Shown: positions 1 through 9,006 of the stretch, in pieces
How positions within the stretch are numbered: the stretch's first letter is position 1
Layout: the number at the start of each line of letters is the position of its first letter
Source of the DNA: Deltaproteobacteria bacterium
GTDB lineage: Bacteria; Desulfobacterota; Desulfomonilia; UBA1062
Reading direction: 5' to 3'
Assembly: GCA_018433775.1 (NCBI GenBank)
Contig: JAHDQN010000008.1
Coordinates: forward strand, 97,059-161,058
Length of the DNA: 64,000 nucleotides
Position numbers and translations under genes: made by a program
Notes under the pieces: model-generated
Seen by the model: the letters and a program-made list of their open reading frames with translations, nothing else
Databases searched by the model: none
What the model was told of the DNA's origin: nothing

Positions 1-441
1 GAGATCCGCGAGCGTCTCGACGTGCACGGGAGCCAGGTTGCCGGGAAGCCGGTCGCGGGGCCAGAAGCGAACCTGCGTGCCTTCGATCCCGTCCGCGTGC
101 GGAACGCCTTCCCACCGGCGGACGATGAAGGCCACGGCAAAGCACTGGACCTCGTCGCCGTTGGGATAGGCGAACCGCTGCTCAGAGCCCGAGTACAGGG
201 CCATGGGCTCGGCCGAGACGACCGTGAGCCCGGTCTCCTCAAGCACTTCCCGCTTCAGGGCGTCAAGCGCCGTCTCCCCGAGCTCCACAGATCCTCCGGG
301 CAGGCCCCAGCACCCGGTATCGGACCGGTGCTGGAGGAGGACCCGGCCCTGGTCGTCTATGACCAGTGCGCGCACGCCGGGCACGAAGATGCATCGGTGG
401 CCTACCAGGGACCTGATCACAGCCGCATAGGAATCAGCCAC
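1..441 (-). CDS. Nudix hydrolase, truncated by window edge
   Basis: Hydrolase of nucleoside diphosphates linked to another group; substrate unknown. Translating the minus strand from a GTG at 441 gives 147 codons running off the left edge without a stop. The N-terminus reads [20 protein letters not shown] and is followed by a complete Nudix box (GX5EX7REUXEEXGU) that begins [17 protein letters not shown] and ends EVLEETGL. Beta-strand material with a WGLPGG turn precedes the box, as is usual for MutT-like proteins. The GTG overlaps the stop of the upstream metallo-beta-lactamase-fold gene by 8 bases, so the two are translationally coupled. The C-terminus lies outside the window. Confidence 0.88.
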   Translation of the reverse strand, partial: MADSYAAVIRSLVGHRCIFVPGVRALVIDDQGRVLLQHRSDTGCWGLPGGSVELGETALDALKREVLEETGLTVVSAEPMALYSGSEQRFAYPNGDEVQCFAVAFIVRRWEGVPHADGIEGTQVRFWPRDRLPGNLAPVHVETLADL

Positions 442-1279
442 CCCCACCCTCCAGATCCAGGACCGTTCCGCCGGAAAACGGGAAGCATCTTCCGGTAAAC
501 TCGCGGAAGAGACGCCCGGTCGCCTCAATCCCGGTGCAGTGGGCCGGAAAGAGCTTTGGAATGTCGAATTCCCTGAATGCCTCCATAGTCCTGTCCATGC
601 GCTCTCTTGAGGCCGATACGAGGTGCATGCCTCCCATCACCGCGCGGAAGCGGCTCCGGCCCGAAAGCTTGCCGATATAGCGCAGGGTGTTCACCACGCC
701 CGAGTGGGCGCACCCCAGGATCACCACGAGCCCGCCGGGTGTATCGATGAAAGCAGCCTGGTCGTCCGGCAGATCGTCCGGGGTCCGGCATGCGGCATCG
801 GCGAAGAAGGGCCCCCCGGTGTCCTCGAAATCGTTCTCGCGCGGAATGTACCCGGTGAGGAAGAACCCGGGCGATACCTCTGCCGGCCCTTCGGTCCACC
901 GGATACGGGGCGAAGAGATCACCATGTCTCTGATCCGGGACGGCATCCCGATATCATGCGCCGGCCCTCCGGGTCTCCGGGAGAACTTGTGCCCGAGGAC
1001 TCCGGGATGCGCGTAGATGAGCGGAGAGCGCTCTCGGAGCGGAACATGGACCAGGCCGCCCGTATGGTCGTAGTGCCCGTGGCTCAGGATCACGGCGTCC
1101 GCGCTGTCCAGGCGGATCCCCAGGGCTCCTGCGTTGTGAGCCAGCGCACCTCCCTGGCCGGTGTCGAAGAGAAACCGCCGCCCGTCATTCTCGATCCAGA
1201 CGGACAACCCGTGCTCTGCGATGAGGGAGCTGTCCGCAGCGGTGTTTTCGACCAGGACGGTGACCCGCAGCCTTCCCAT
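434..1279 (-). CDS. MBL-fold metallo-hydrolase (COG1237-like)
   Basis: A 281-residue metallo-beta-lactamase-fold protein. The dinuclear metal motif HxHxDH is seen as [10 protein letters not shown] with His67, His69, Asp71 and His72. Further ligands probably lie in [11 protein letters not shown] and in the C-terminal PAHCTG segment. The N-terminus ([14 protein letters not shown], then [13 protein letters not shown]) is typical of the group that includes archaeal ribofuranosylaminobenzene-5-phosphate-synthase-like proteins. The real substrate in bacteria is unknown. It sits 7 bases after the PLP-enzyme gene and overlaps the Nudix gene, so it is the middle gene of a three-gene minus-strand operon. 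Confidence 0.85.
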   Translation of the reverse strand: MGRLRVTVLVENTAADSSLIAEHGLSVWIENDGRRFLFDTGQGGALAHNAGALGIRLDSADAVILSHGHYDHTGGLVHVPLRERSPLIYAHPGVLGHKFSRRPGGPAHDIGMPSRIRDMVISSPRIRWTEGPAEVSPGFFLTGYIPRENDFEDTGGPFFADAACRTPDDLPDDQAAFIDTPGGLVVILGCAHSGVVNTLRYIGKLSGRSRFRAVMGGMHLVSASRERMDRTMEAFREFDIPKLFPAHCTGIEATGRLFREFTGRCFPFSGGTVLDLEGGGG

Positions 1280-1286
1280 GGCTCGT

Positions 1287-2432
1287 CTAAAAGCTTGAGA
1301 GCGCCTGGCTCAGGTCTTCGAGAATGCTTTCCGCCGGCTCGATGCCCACGGAGAGGCGGACCGTGTTTTCCCTGACGCCGAATATCGTCCGCCGCTCGGA
1401 CGGCAGATAAAGCATGGTGGTCAGGTAGGGAATGCATACCAGCGACTCGGTGGACCCGAGGCTGACCGCGTGATAGATGCGCTTCAGGTTCCGGATGAAC
1501 TCTTTGGCGTCTTCCTGGGTGTCTCCCACGTCAAAGGCCATAATCCCGCCGAATCCATTATGCATCTGACGCGAGGCCGTCTCATGACCGGGGTCTTCCG
1601 GGAGACCGGGATAGAAGATGCGCGGGACCCTGGGATGGCCCCGAAGGTATTCGGCGACTGCCTGGGCGCTTGCGGACATGGCCGCGGCCCTGAGCTCGAA
1701 GGTTTTGATCCCCCGGGCGAGCAGAAAGGCGGAATGGGGGTCGAGCGTGGTGCCGATCGCCTGCCGGGTGAACCAGAGATCCTCGTAGTGCTGCTTCGAG
1801 CCGGCGATCACGCCTGCCATGAGGTCGTTGTGCCCACCCAGGGCCTTGGTGGCGCTGTGGATCACCAGATGGGCGCCCAGATCGAGCGGGTTCTGGTGAT
1901 AGGGGGTCGCGAAGGTGTTGTCCGCCACCACCATGGCCCCGACCGTATCTGCCGCGTTCCTTATCGCGCGGATGTCGATGACCTTGCACAGGGGGTTGCT
2001 CGGGGTCTCCAGGAAGATCATCCGGGTTTCCGGCCGCAGCTCCTTGTCGATATCGCCCGCCCTGTCCGCATCCATCCAGGTGATCTTGACGCCCAGGCGC
2101 TCGAGGATCAGCGACACCTTGTAGTTGGCGCCATAGGTGTCGTGGAAGATGATCAGGTGGTCGCCCGCGCTCAGATAGGTCAGGTACACCATGGTGCAGG
2201 CGGCCATGCCCGAGGTGCAGATGACCGAGTCGTCCGCCCCCTCCAGGGCCGCCACCATGTGCTCGACTGCGCGGACCGTGGGATTGTCGTCCCGGTGATA
2301 TGTGTAGCCGTCGATCTCGCCGTCGGTGATCTGCCGCAGAACCTCGAACGAGGAGTACTGATAGTTCACGGCGTTGACAATGGGGGTGACCATGGGCCGG
2401 TTGCCGTACGGGGTCAATGGATCAGGTGACAT
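1287..2432 (-). CDS. Transsulfuration-family PLP-dependent enzyme (Cys/Met metabolism)
   Basis: A 381-residue fold-type I PLP enzyme of the cystathionine gamma-synthase / beta-lyase / methionine gamma-lyase family. The Schiff-base lysine is Lys196 in HSATKALGGHNDLMAG. The cofactor aspartate is Asp171 in VVADNTFATP, and the substrate-stacking tyrosine is probably Tyr100 in FHDTYGANY. Length is normal for the family. The sequence does not separate lyase from synthase activity. First gene of the minus-strand operon with the MBL-fold and Nudix genes; the 188-base gap to the divergent methyltransferase should hold both promoters. Confidence 0.87.
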   Translation of the reverse strand: MSPDPLTPYGNRPMVTPIVNAVNYQYSSFEVLRQITDGEIDGYTYHRDDNPTVRAVEHMVAALEGADDSVICTSGMAACTMVYLTYLSAGDHLIIFHDTYGANYKVSLILERLGVKITWMDADRAGDIDKELRPETRMIFLETPSNPLCKVIDIRAIRNAADTVGAMVVADNTFATPYHQNPLDLGAHLVIHSATKALGGHNDLMAGVIAGSKQHYEDLWFTRQAIGTTLDPHSAFLLARGIKTFELRAAAMSASAQAVAEYLRGHPRVPRIFYPGLPEDPGHETASRQMHNGFGGIMAFDVGDTQEDAKEFIRNLKRIYHAVSLGSTESLVCIPYLTTMLYLPSERRTIFGVRENTVRLSVGIEPAESILEDLSQALSSF

Positions 2433-2620
2433 GGTTTATAATTCCTTTCATTATCAATGAGATGTCGTTATCATCTTCCTTCGCGTTCCTCCCGTCAACA
2501 GGGAATACTCTTCGGCAGAACAATCGCTGTGCCGTCCTTGATCCTCTTCCAATTCTCCGTTGCGGGTGATGTAGTATATTGAAGAAGGCTCTCAGGCAGC
2601 GTATAGAATAGGGGGGTGAT

Positions 2621-3253
2621 ATGATGAGAACAGGGCCGTTTCAACAGTATCCGGACCAGTACGACAGGTGGTTTGAAGAAAATCGCTCTGTCTACCAGGT
2701 GGAATTGAAGGCGGTCGGGGCCCTGGTCCCGCGCAGCGGACGCGGCGTCGAGATCGGGGCGGGAACCGGCAGGTTCGCCGTGCCGCTGGGCATCGGGTTC
2801 GGCATCGAGCCCGCCCGGTCGATGAGTGATATCGCCTGGGCACGGGGGCTCAAGGTCGCAGGCGGCGTTGCAGAACAGCTTCCTGTCCTGGACGAAGCAT
2901 TCGAGTACGCCCTCATGGTCACGGTCATCTGCTTTGTGGACGATCTGGACCAGGCGTTCCGGGAGGCATCCAGGATTCTTCGCCCGGGAGGATTTCTCCT
3001 CGTGGGCTTTATCGACCGCAACAGTCCGATCGGCCGCATCTACCTGGAACACCGGGACGAGAACGTCTTTTATCGGCAGGCCGATTTCTACGCCGTCGAC
3101 GAGGTCCTCGACGCCATGAGCAGGGCAGGTTTCCGGGATTTCGAGTTCAGGCAGACCATATTCCGCGAGCTGTCTGAGGTCGCGGGTGACGAGCCGGTCG
3201 AGCCCGGGTACGGGAAAGGGTCTTTCGTGGTGGTGCGCGGCGCGAAAGGATAA
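2621..3253 (+). CDS. Class I SAM-dependent methyltransferase
   Basis: A 210-residue cytosolic methyltransferase of unknown substrate. Motif I is VEIGAGTGRFAVPLG at about residues 46-60, followed by an acidic strand, a PVLDEAFEYALMVTVICFV segment (motif IV region) and a GGFLLVGFIDR strand. These match the UbiE/Methyltransf_11 type of small-molecule methyltransferase. The start is one of two adjacent ATGs (2621 or 2624) after a G-rich ribosome-binding site. The J-domain gene follows 20 bases later, suggesting cotranscription. Confidence 0.8.
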   Translation: MMRTGPFQQYPDQYDRWFEENRSVYQVELKAVGALVPRSGRGVEIGAGTGRFAVPLGIGFGIEPARSMSDIAWARGLKVAGGVAEQLPVLDEAFEYALMVTVICFVDDLDQAFREASRILRPGGFLLVGFIDRNSPIGRIYLEHRDENVFYRQADFYAVDEVLDAMSRAGFRDFEFRQTIFRELSEVAGDEPVEPGYGKGSFVVVRGAKG

Positions 3254-3273
3254 ATATCTTATCAGGTTTTCTT

Positions 3274-3591
3274 ATGGGCAGATACGAGGAGATCACCGAA
3301 GCGAGGGAACTGCTGGAGCTTCCCGAGAGCGCGACCATGGGGGAGATCAGGTCGAGCTACCGGCGGCTCATCCGGAAGTGGCATCCGGACAGGTGCAGGG
3401 AAGACGCCCAGCTCTGCAGGGAAATGACGGAAAGGATGATCGCCGCCTACGAGACCCTTGTCTCGTACTGCAGGGACTACCGGTTTTCATTTGCCGAAGA
3501 AGAGGTTGCCAAGTATCTTTCAGGTGAGGACTGGTGGCTCCGGCGTTTCGGGGACGATCCGCTGTGGGGCGGCGTAAAAAAGAAGAGATAA
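3274..3591 (+). CDS. Small J-domain (DnaJ-like) protein
   Basis: A 105-residue protein made almost entirely of a J domain. Helix II/III is SSYRRLIRKWHPDRCREDAQ with the diagnostic His-Pro-Asp tripeptide, followed by a helix III-like stretch (MTERMIAAYETLVSYC). It lacks the Gly/Phe, zinc-finger and C-terminal substrate domains of full DnaJ, so it would act as a co-chaperone recruiting a DnaK-type Hsp70 to a specific partner. The C-terminus is basic (GGVKKKR). It follows the methyltransferase by 20 bases. Confidence 0.8.
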   Translation: MGRYEEITEARELLELPESATMGEIRSSYRRLIRKWHPDRCREDAQLCREMTERMIAAYETLVSYCRDYRFSFAEEEVAKYLSGEDWWLRRFGDDPLWGGVKKKR

Positions 3592-3712
3592 TCTCATGGG
3601 CTGGCGCCTTGCTGTATGGGCCTGGGATGTCTCCCCGGAGCGGCGGCATGGGCCGGGCTTCTTACCATGAGACAGGCATCCACGAGAATCAGGACAGAAG
3701 GAGGTGGCAGAC

Positions 3713-5050
3713 ATGAGGGTCATCGTTATCGGCGGCGACGCGGCGGGCATGAGCGCGGCAAGCCAGATCAAACGCCTGAGGCCGGAACACGAGGTCGTGG
3801 TCTTTGAACGGGGCGGGTACATTTCGTACGCCGCGTGCGGGATCCCCTACTTCGTAGGGGGGGCGGTCGACTCCATGGACGATCTGCTGGAGCTCTCGCT
3901 CGATGATGCGCGGGAAAAGCGCAAGATCGATGTGCGGACCGGTCATACGGTCACGGCAATCGACCCGGCCGCGCGCACCGTGATTGTCGAGCACGGAGGC
4001 GCCTCCCGGGTCGAGCCCTGGGACCGGCTCGTGATCGCGACCGGCGCCCGCCCCAGGACCCAGGGGATCGACATCCACGGCTTGAGAAACGTCTTTACCA
4101 TGAACGACCTCACCGATGCCCGGAAGATCATGGACTTCATGACGAGGCGCAGGCCCCGGAGCGTTGCCGTGATCGGAGGCGGGTATATCGGGCTGGAGGC
4201 GGCTGAGCAGTTCCGCGGGCTCGGGATCGACACCACCCTGGTCCACCGCCGCGAAGACCTCCACCGCTCGTTTGAAAAGGAGATCTCCGACATCATCAAG
4301 GGCAGACTCTCCGGGCACGGGGTCGGCTTGAACCTCGGAAAGCCGCTGGTGGGCCTGGAAAAGCGGGGAGAGAAGATCGGAGTCGTGCTCGATTCCGACG
4401 TGATCGAGTTCGACGCGGTCCTGCTCACCCTGGGCGTAGAGCCGAACAGCGAACTCGCCGAAGACGCGGGGATCACACTGGGGGTCAGCCGGGCCGTGAG
4501 GGTCGACGAGTTCATGCAGACCGATGCCGAGGGTATCTATGCAGCCGGCGACTGCGCCACGGCGCGGATGAGCGTGTTCGGGATCGAGGTCCATGCCCCG
4601 CTCGCGCTCAAGGCCAACAAGCAGGGCCTCATCGCGGGCATGAACATCTCGGGCGAGCGCGAGGCATTTGCCGGTGTCCTGAACACGGCCATCACCAGGG
4701 TCTTCGATCTGGGTGTGGCCCGGACCGGGCTCTCGTTCGACCAGGCCCGGAAGCTCGGGCTCGAGCCCGAGAAGGTCACGGTCACCTCGAGGGACCGGGC
4801 CCGGTATTATCCCGGGTCTTCCCCTCTGGACTCCCTGGTGATCGTCAGCCAAAAAGACCGGCGCGTTCTCGGCGCGCAGCTCGCGGGCAAGCCGGAGGCG
4901 GTCAAACGGATCGACGTCTACGCGACCGCCATCTTCTGCGGCATGACCGTGGATAAGGTGTTCGATCTCGACCTCGCCTATGCACCGCCCTTCTCGCCGG
5001 TGTACGACCCGGTGCTGCTCGCGGCCCGGGTCGCCCGAAAGGCGAAGTGA
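3713..5050 (+). CDS. CoA-disulfide reductase / NADH oxidase-like flavoprotein
   Basis: A 445-residue FAD- and NAD(P)H-dependent oxidoreductase of the single-cysteine class. The FAD Rossmann motif is at the N-terminus (MRVIVIGGDAAGMSAA). The redox cysteine is Cys42 in ISYAACGIPYFVGG, matching the active-site Cys of CoA-disulfide reductases. A second Rossmann motif (VAVIGGGYIGLEAAEQF) binds NAD(P)H, and an AAGDCA motif contacts FAD. The C-terminal DLAYAPPFSPVYDP segment is family-typical. Likely roles are reduction of CoA disulfide, per/polysulfide or oxygen. An in-frame GTG exists at 3704, but AAGGAGGTGG at 3698-3707 is ideally spaced for the ATG at 3713. Confidence 0.87.
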   Translation: MRVIVIGGDAAGMSAASQIKRLRPEHEVVVFERGGYISYAACGIPYFVGGAVDSMDDLLELSLDDAREKRKIDVRTGHTVTAIDPAARTVIVEHGGASRVEPWDRLVIATGARPRTQGIDIHGLRNVFTMNDLTDARKIMDFMTRRRPRSVAVIGGGYIGLEAAEQFRGLGIDTTLVHRREDLHRSFEKEISDIIKGRLSGHGVGLNLGKPLVGLEKRGEKIGVVLDSDVIEFDAVLLTLGVEPNSELAEDAGITLGVSRAVRVDEFMQTDAEGIYAAGDCATARMSVFGIEVHAPLALKANKQGLIAGMNISGEREAFAGVLNTAITRVFDLGVARTGLSFDQARKLGLEPEKVTVTSRDRARYYPGSSPLDSLVIVSQKDRRVLGAQLAGKPEAVKRIDVYATAIFCGMTVDKVFDLDLAYAPPFSPVYDPVLLAARVARKAK

Positions 5051-5057
5051 GCGGATT

Positions 5058-5074
5058 CCCCCTTCTCAAGGGGG
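5058..5074 (+). terminator. Short GC hairpin after the flavoprotein gene
   Basis: CCCCCTT-ctc-AAGGGGG forms a perfect 7-bp stem 8 bases after the stop codon. Only two T residues follow directly, so this is a weak or Rho-assisted terminator candidate rather than a classical one. Confidence 0.35.
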
Positions 5075-5258
5075 TTCGATCCAGAGAAGAGAATGTGCTC
5101 AAGCGGGTTCCCGACGCTCCTGCTTCCTGAGAGCCGGGACTTTGAGGGATACCTGACCGCAAGAACCCGATCAGCTTCTGTCAGAAGAAGGCGCCGGTGC
5201 CGGGAGCGGTGATTTTTGCAAGGCCGATCCTACTATATATGGAAAGGAGGCCGCGAAG

Positions 5259-5483
5259 ATGATGAAGCTCAGTGCACGCAATGTCCTCAAAGGTACGGTG
5301 AAAAAGGTGACCCCGGGCGTGGTCAACACCGAGGTGGTCGTGGAGCTGCCGGGCGGCATTCAGGTTGTCTCCATCATCACCAAGCAGTCGGCCGAGACCA
5401 TGCAGATCGCGGAGGGCAAGGAGATCTCGGCCGTGATCAAGGCCTCGAGCGTGATGCTCGCGATAGAATGCGAAGGCTGCTGA
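5259..5483 (+). CDS. Mop/TOBE molybdate-binding protein (molbindin-like)
   Basis: A 74-residue single TOBE (Mop) domain. The pattern LSARNVLKGTVKKVTPGVVNTEVVVEL, then SIITKQSAETMQIAEGKEISAVIKASSVMLA, is characteristic of molybdate/tungstate-binding molbindins. These act as homohexameric oxyanion stores or buffers in the cytoplasm. A good ribosome-binding site (GGAAAGGAGG) precedes ATGATG. The gene converges with the NTPase gene on the minus strand, with only 9 bases between stops. The upstream 200 bases hold no gene. Confidence 0.85.
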   Translation: MMKLSARNVLKGTVKKVTPGVVNTEVVVELPGGIQVVSIITKQSAETMQIAEGKEISAVIKASSVMLAIECEGC

Positions 5484-5492
5484 GATAATTGT

Positions 5493-6026
5493 TCAGAGAT
5501 GCCGCCGGTCTGTTGCGTCCCGGAGAAATCCGGCAATAATGCCCATCGTTCCGGGCGAATCTCGGTCTGTGAACTCGACGACACGATAGGGGCAGGCCCC
5601 GTCCAGGCGTGAAACGAGATCGTCCGTGAGTTCGCGGCGCACCACGATGAGGGCCGGATGGGACGACTCCAGGAGCGCCCTGAACACAGGATAGTGCCCC
5701 CCGCCGTCCCTTTCCAGGATACCGAACTCGTCGAATACAAAGGGCAGATCGGGCCTGATGGTCCTGAACCGGGCGTTCATCCGGTCGAACACCCCGGGGT
5801 TGAAGTAGAAGCGCTTGGTGTATACCTCGGTTTTTATGGGCGTGGTGACGGCCATGGGCACGAGCTCGTTTCCCGGCAGGACGAGCAGGGATATCCCGGT
5901 GATCACGCCCTGGTCCATGTCCTTGAGGCTCAGGAATCCCTGTGCCGTGATCCCTTTCCCGGAAATGACTTTCTGCAGGAGCGTGGTCTTGCCCGCACCC
6001 TTTTCTCCGGAAAGGACGAGGATCAT
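5493..6026 (-). CDS. THEP1-like P-loop NTPase
   Basis: A 177-residue nucleotide-binding protein. The Walker A motif is GEKGAGKT at residues 7-14 (MILVLSGEKGAGKTTLLQKV), and a Walker B-like strand is PFVFDEFGILE. Size and motif layout fit the THEP1/NTPase_1 family of nucleoside triphosphatases, though other small P-loop kinases are possible. The ATG at 6026 overlaps the stop of the preceding binding-protein gene as ATGA, so it is the last translationally coupled gene of the TonB/ABC operon. This placement suggests a role in handling the imported substrate or its cofactor. A longer upstream reading frame exists but ignores this overlap. Confidence 0.72.
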   Translation of the reverse strand: MILVLSGEKGAGKTTLLQKVISGKGITAQGFLSLKDMDQGVITGISLLVLPGNELVPMAVTTPIKTEVYTKRFYFNPGVFDRMNARFRTIRPDLPFVFDEFGILERDGGGHYPVFRALLESSHPALIVVRRELTDDLVSRLDGACPYRVVEFTDRDSPGTMGIIAGFLRDATDRRHL

Positions 6027-7003
6027 CGGCCGCTCCTTTCCGGGAGGGACACGGGCTCGGGGTACGAGCCGTAGAATCTCATGTAGAACTCTTTCGCCTC
6101 CTTTTCCATGTCGAAGTCGACCTGGTCGGGATAGAGGACGCCCGCCAGCCACATGATGCCCAGGATCGACTCGGGCGAGGGCAGGTCCCAGGAATCGATA
6201 TACAGGGGAAAGGTGTAGATGTCCCGTAGCGATACGGCAGTGATGCTCTGGAGGCTCTTGTCGCCGAGAAACTCATCCGGCAGCGACGCGCTCTGGTACG
6301 GGAGCGTGAGGATGACATCGGGGTTCCACGCAAGCAGGTGCTCCCTGCTGACCGAGACCCATCCCCCCCTGCCCTCGCGGGTCACGTTGATGCCTCCTGC
6401 AAGGCCGATCACCCGGTCCTGGTAGAAGTCGCCGCCCACCGAGCTCAGCATGTGAGACCCGGCGAGATAGACCTTTTTCTTCGGCTTCACTCCTGCGGTC
6501 TTCAGGGTGATGAAATCGATCTTGGCGCGGTAATAGGCGCTGACCTCCCGGGCGCGTTCCTGCCTTCCCAGGACATCGGCCATGAGGCCGATGCCCGTGA
6601 TCAGGGAGTCAGGGTGCTCCACCACGATGCAGAAAACCGGGATACCCGCCGACTCGAGATCTCTGACCTGCTGTCCGGGCGAGGTGAAGACCAGGTCAGG
6701 CTTCATCTTCAGGACTTCCTCGACGCTGGAGTGGCGGTCCGCGATCCCTGCCTCCATAAGCCGGGGAAAGATGATCTGCGCGACCGGGCTCGCCTTGGTC
6801 GAGATGCCCACGAGCCTTTCCCGCTCGCCCAGGATGAGGAGCATCCCGGTTGCCACGCGGTAGGGCGACACTATCCGGTTGATCGTTTCGGGGATGTTCA
6901 CCGCCCTTCCCGTCATATCAACGGCCTCGCGGCCGTATATGGTCTGCGCGGGTACGAGGGCGCAGCACAGGACAAGGAAAAGAGAGAGACAAACGGTTCT
7001 CAT
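6023..7003 (-). CDS. Periplasmic substrate-binding protein, BtuF/FhuD class (copy 2)
   Basis: A 326-residue cluster A-II (helical-backbone) binding protein for an Fe-siderophore, haem, cobalamin or similar chelate. It has a signal peptide (MRTVCLSLFLVLCCALVPAQ) and the family-typical start of the mature domain, VDMTGRAVNIPETINRIVSP. The recurring FTSPGQQVRDLESAGIPVF segment is also family-typical. No lipobox is obvious. The start at 7003 is set by GGAGGTGATAGC just upstream and by an ATGA overlap with the radical SAM gene; the 3' end overlaps the NTPase gene the same way. It is clearly paralogous to the binding protein encoded at 10007-11044 (shared GGDFYQ, SWDLPSPES and GIMWLAG/GIMWLAN segments). 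Confidence 0.88.
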   Translation of the reverse strand: MRTVCLSLFLVLCCALVPAQTIYGREAVDMTGRAVNIPETINRIVSPYRVATGMLLILGERERLVGISTKASPVAQIIFPRLMEAGIADRHSSVEEVLKMKPDLVFTSPGQQVRDLESAGIPVFCIVVEHPDSLITGIGLMADVLGRQERAREVSAYYRAKIDFITLKTAGVKPKKKVYLAGSHMLSSVGGDFYQDRVIGLAGGINVTREGRGGWVSVSREHLLAWNPDVILTLPYQSASLPDEFLGDKSLQSITAVSLRDIYTFPLYIDSWDLPSPESILGIMWLAGVLYPDQVDFDMEKEAKEFYMRFYGSYPEPVSLPERSGR

Positions 7004-9006
7004 GCTATCACCTCCAGGGTGCCGTGATGGTGCAGGGACGTGCAGTGGCATTCGATGGTGAGGTCCGCCGGGAACGCGGTATGGGTCATGATGCTCCGAT
7101 TCCCGATGCTCACCGCGGTCCTGCCCGACCTTCCGAGATCGGCGGTGAGACAGTCACTGTTGAACGGCGCGTGCCGCGAGAACGGATTGATATTCGGCCG
7201 GCTCTTCCAGTGGGGATAGGCGAAGAAATGCGGGTTGAGCGTGCGGCCGGTGGAAACGACCATGTACTGGTGGAGCGTCGATCCATAGGGTATGCCGCCC
7301 ACGGAGTTCGAAACCGGTGCCTTGTCGAAGGGAAAGTGCCTGTTCCCGACGCCGTCCACCATGAAGAGGACCACCTTTCTGCCGGATGTCACGGCGCCGG
7401 ATACGATCCGGCGGATATCAGAGAGGTGCGGGGGCACGGCCAGGCTGGTAAAGACCGGGACATAAGGGTCCAGGGAATCGATGCGATGAGAGAACCTGCC
7501 AACGGATGAAAACGCCAGAAAGCGCCAGCCCTGCTCGGGGATCACGAAATATTCCCCGTACAGATCCGGATCGAGATCGGTCCCCAGCAGCTCCCCAAAG
7601 CGCTCGCGCGGATAGACCGCCTGCACCCCTTCGAGCCCGGACACGGCTTCGGCGTCCTCGGGGCCGGCGTGATACAGGCAGGCGATTCCGTCGTCAGCCG
7701 AGGCGATGCCCTGGATGTGCTTTTCGAGGTTGATCGTGCCTTTTGCAGGCACCATGTCTCCCAGGCCGACCACGAGATAATCGTAGCCGGTCTCGGCGAT
7801 GAGTCTTTTGATCTCCTGGTGCGCGATCCCGACAAACTCACGGTATGCCTGTTCATCCTCCCGGTGGCGCGCAATGAACGCGCATTGCGCATAGGTCGCC
7901 ACCACGAGATCCGGCGAGCAGGCGTCCACGGAGGCGAGCGCGGTGTCCGTGACCCAGGCGTCCGATGCAGCATCCATGTCACCGGGATAGGGGTTTTCGG
8001 AGATGAACCCGTCCAGGGGCGCGGGCCGGTCATGCTCGGCGGGGAGGCAGCCCGCCATGTCCACCACGCTCTTCCATCCGCCCACCTCGATCACGCCCTT
8101 TCGCGGGTCCTTCTCCACCCCATCGTCGCCGGGGTCCATGCAGACCTCGCCCGTAAACGGAACCGGGGACCCGCATGCGGGACAGCATCCTTCCCGGATG
8201 CGGGCATCGAAAAGCGTGGCGCCGCACCCGCCGGTGCTCACCCGCTTGAACACCAGCTCGCCGCACCGGGGGCACAGGGTGTCCACCCAGATGGAATTGG
8301 CGAAGTTCTCCAGATAGATGTAGTCGAGAAGGTCCCCTGCCTCGTTTTTCAGCTCGATCATGTCGACGATCCCGGTCCTGGGCAGATCCCGGTACTCGTA
8401 CTCGGGCAGCAGCCTGAAGATGTGCCAGGGGATGCTCCGGGAGATGCCGGAGATCGTGGCCGCAATGTGCATCATGCCGTGCCGGGTCATGCTCGGCACG
8501 TACGGGGTGGTCACCTCAACGTGCACACCCCTTTCATGGAGCGCCTCGATGGTCTGCACGACCTGCTCGAAGCTCCCGCCCCGGCAGACCTCGCGGTAGA
8601 ACTTCGTGTCGGGCCCCTTGAGGCTGATGTTGGCGCAGGAGATCTCGCTGCCCAGGATGATCAGCTGTCCTTCCGTGAAGAGCCCGTTCGTGGAGCAGCC
8701 CGTCATGATCGATTTCTCGCGTGCGGCCTGCGCGATGTCGATGAAATACGGGAAGCTCACGGCGGGTTCGTTGGCGCTGAAGCTGATCAGGCCGGTGCGG
8801 GCGGCGGCCGCCTTGTCTGCGACCTGCTCGGGCGCGAGGTCGTAGAACAGGGCCGGCTCGTTGAGCAGGTGCTGGTTCATGCAGTATCTGCAGTTCAGGT
8901 TGCAGCCGTAGGTGCCGACGGATACGGTCCGTATTCCCGGGTGGAAATGGAAGAAGGGGATCCGTTCCGCATGGCCCGGATACAGTGTGGTCAGGGGATA
9001 GTTCAT
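7000..9006 (-). CDS. AmrS-like radical SAM protein with long novel C-terminal region
   Basis: A 668-residue protein. Residues about 10-245 match the AmmeMemoRadiSam radical SAM enzyme type: IPFFHFHPGIRTVSVGTYG, then the [4Fe-4S]/SAM motif Cys35-x3-Cys39-x2-Cys42, a SANEP segment, ANISLKG and IPWHIFRLLPEYEY. A cysteine-rich module follows (CPRCG ... CCPACG, about residues 250-292), probably a zinc ribbon. The remaining roughly 370 residues are not recognised. They contain YDYLVVGLGDMVPAKG and VVLFMVDGVGNRHFPF and could form one or two further domains. ATGA overlaps join it to the FecCD permease upstream and the second binding protein downstream. Embedding in an uptake operon suggests it modifies the imported compound or a related cofactor; that is inference. 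Confidence 0.78.
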   Translation of the reverse strand: MNYPLTTLYPGHAERIPFFHFHPGIRTVSVGTYGCNLNCRYCMNQHLLNEPALFYDLAPEQVADKAAAARTGLISFSANEPAVSFPYFIDIAQAAREKSIMTGCSTNGLFTEGQLIILGSEISCANISLKGPDTKFYREVCRGGSFEQVVQTIEALHERGVHVEVTTPYVPSMTRHGMMHIAATISGISRSIPWHIFRLLPEYEYRDLPRTGIVDMIELKNEAGDLLDYIYLENFANSIWVDTLCPRCGELVFKRVSTGGCGATLFDARIREGCCPACGSPVPFTGEVCMDPGDDGVEKDPRKGVIEVGGWKSVVDMAGCLPAEHDRPAPLDGFISENPYPGDMDAASDAWVTDTALASVDACSPDLVVATYAQCAFIARHREDEQAYREFVGIAHQEIKRLIAETGYDYLVVGLGDMVPAKGTINLEKHIQGIASADDGIACLYHAGPEDAEAVSGLEGVQAVYPRERFGELLGTDLDPDLYGEYFVIPEQGWRFLAFSSVGRFSHRIDSLDPYVPVFTSLAVPPHLSDIRRIVSGAVTSGRKVVLFMVDGVGNRHFPFDKAPVSNSVGGIPYGSTLHQYMVVSTGRTLNPHFFAYPHWKSRPNINPFSRHAPFNSDCLTADLGRSGRTAVSIGNRSIMTHTAFPADLTIECHCTSLHHHGTLEVIA

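Noticed and set aside
3689..4852. Long minus-strand open frame opposite the flavoprotein gene
   Set aside because: Antisense shadow of a gene with intact cofactor motifs and a good ribosome-binding site.
5058..5085. tRNA-like GGTTCGATCC sequence
   Set aside because: It resembles a T-loop, but no acceptor, D or anticodon arms can be built around it.
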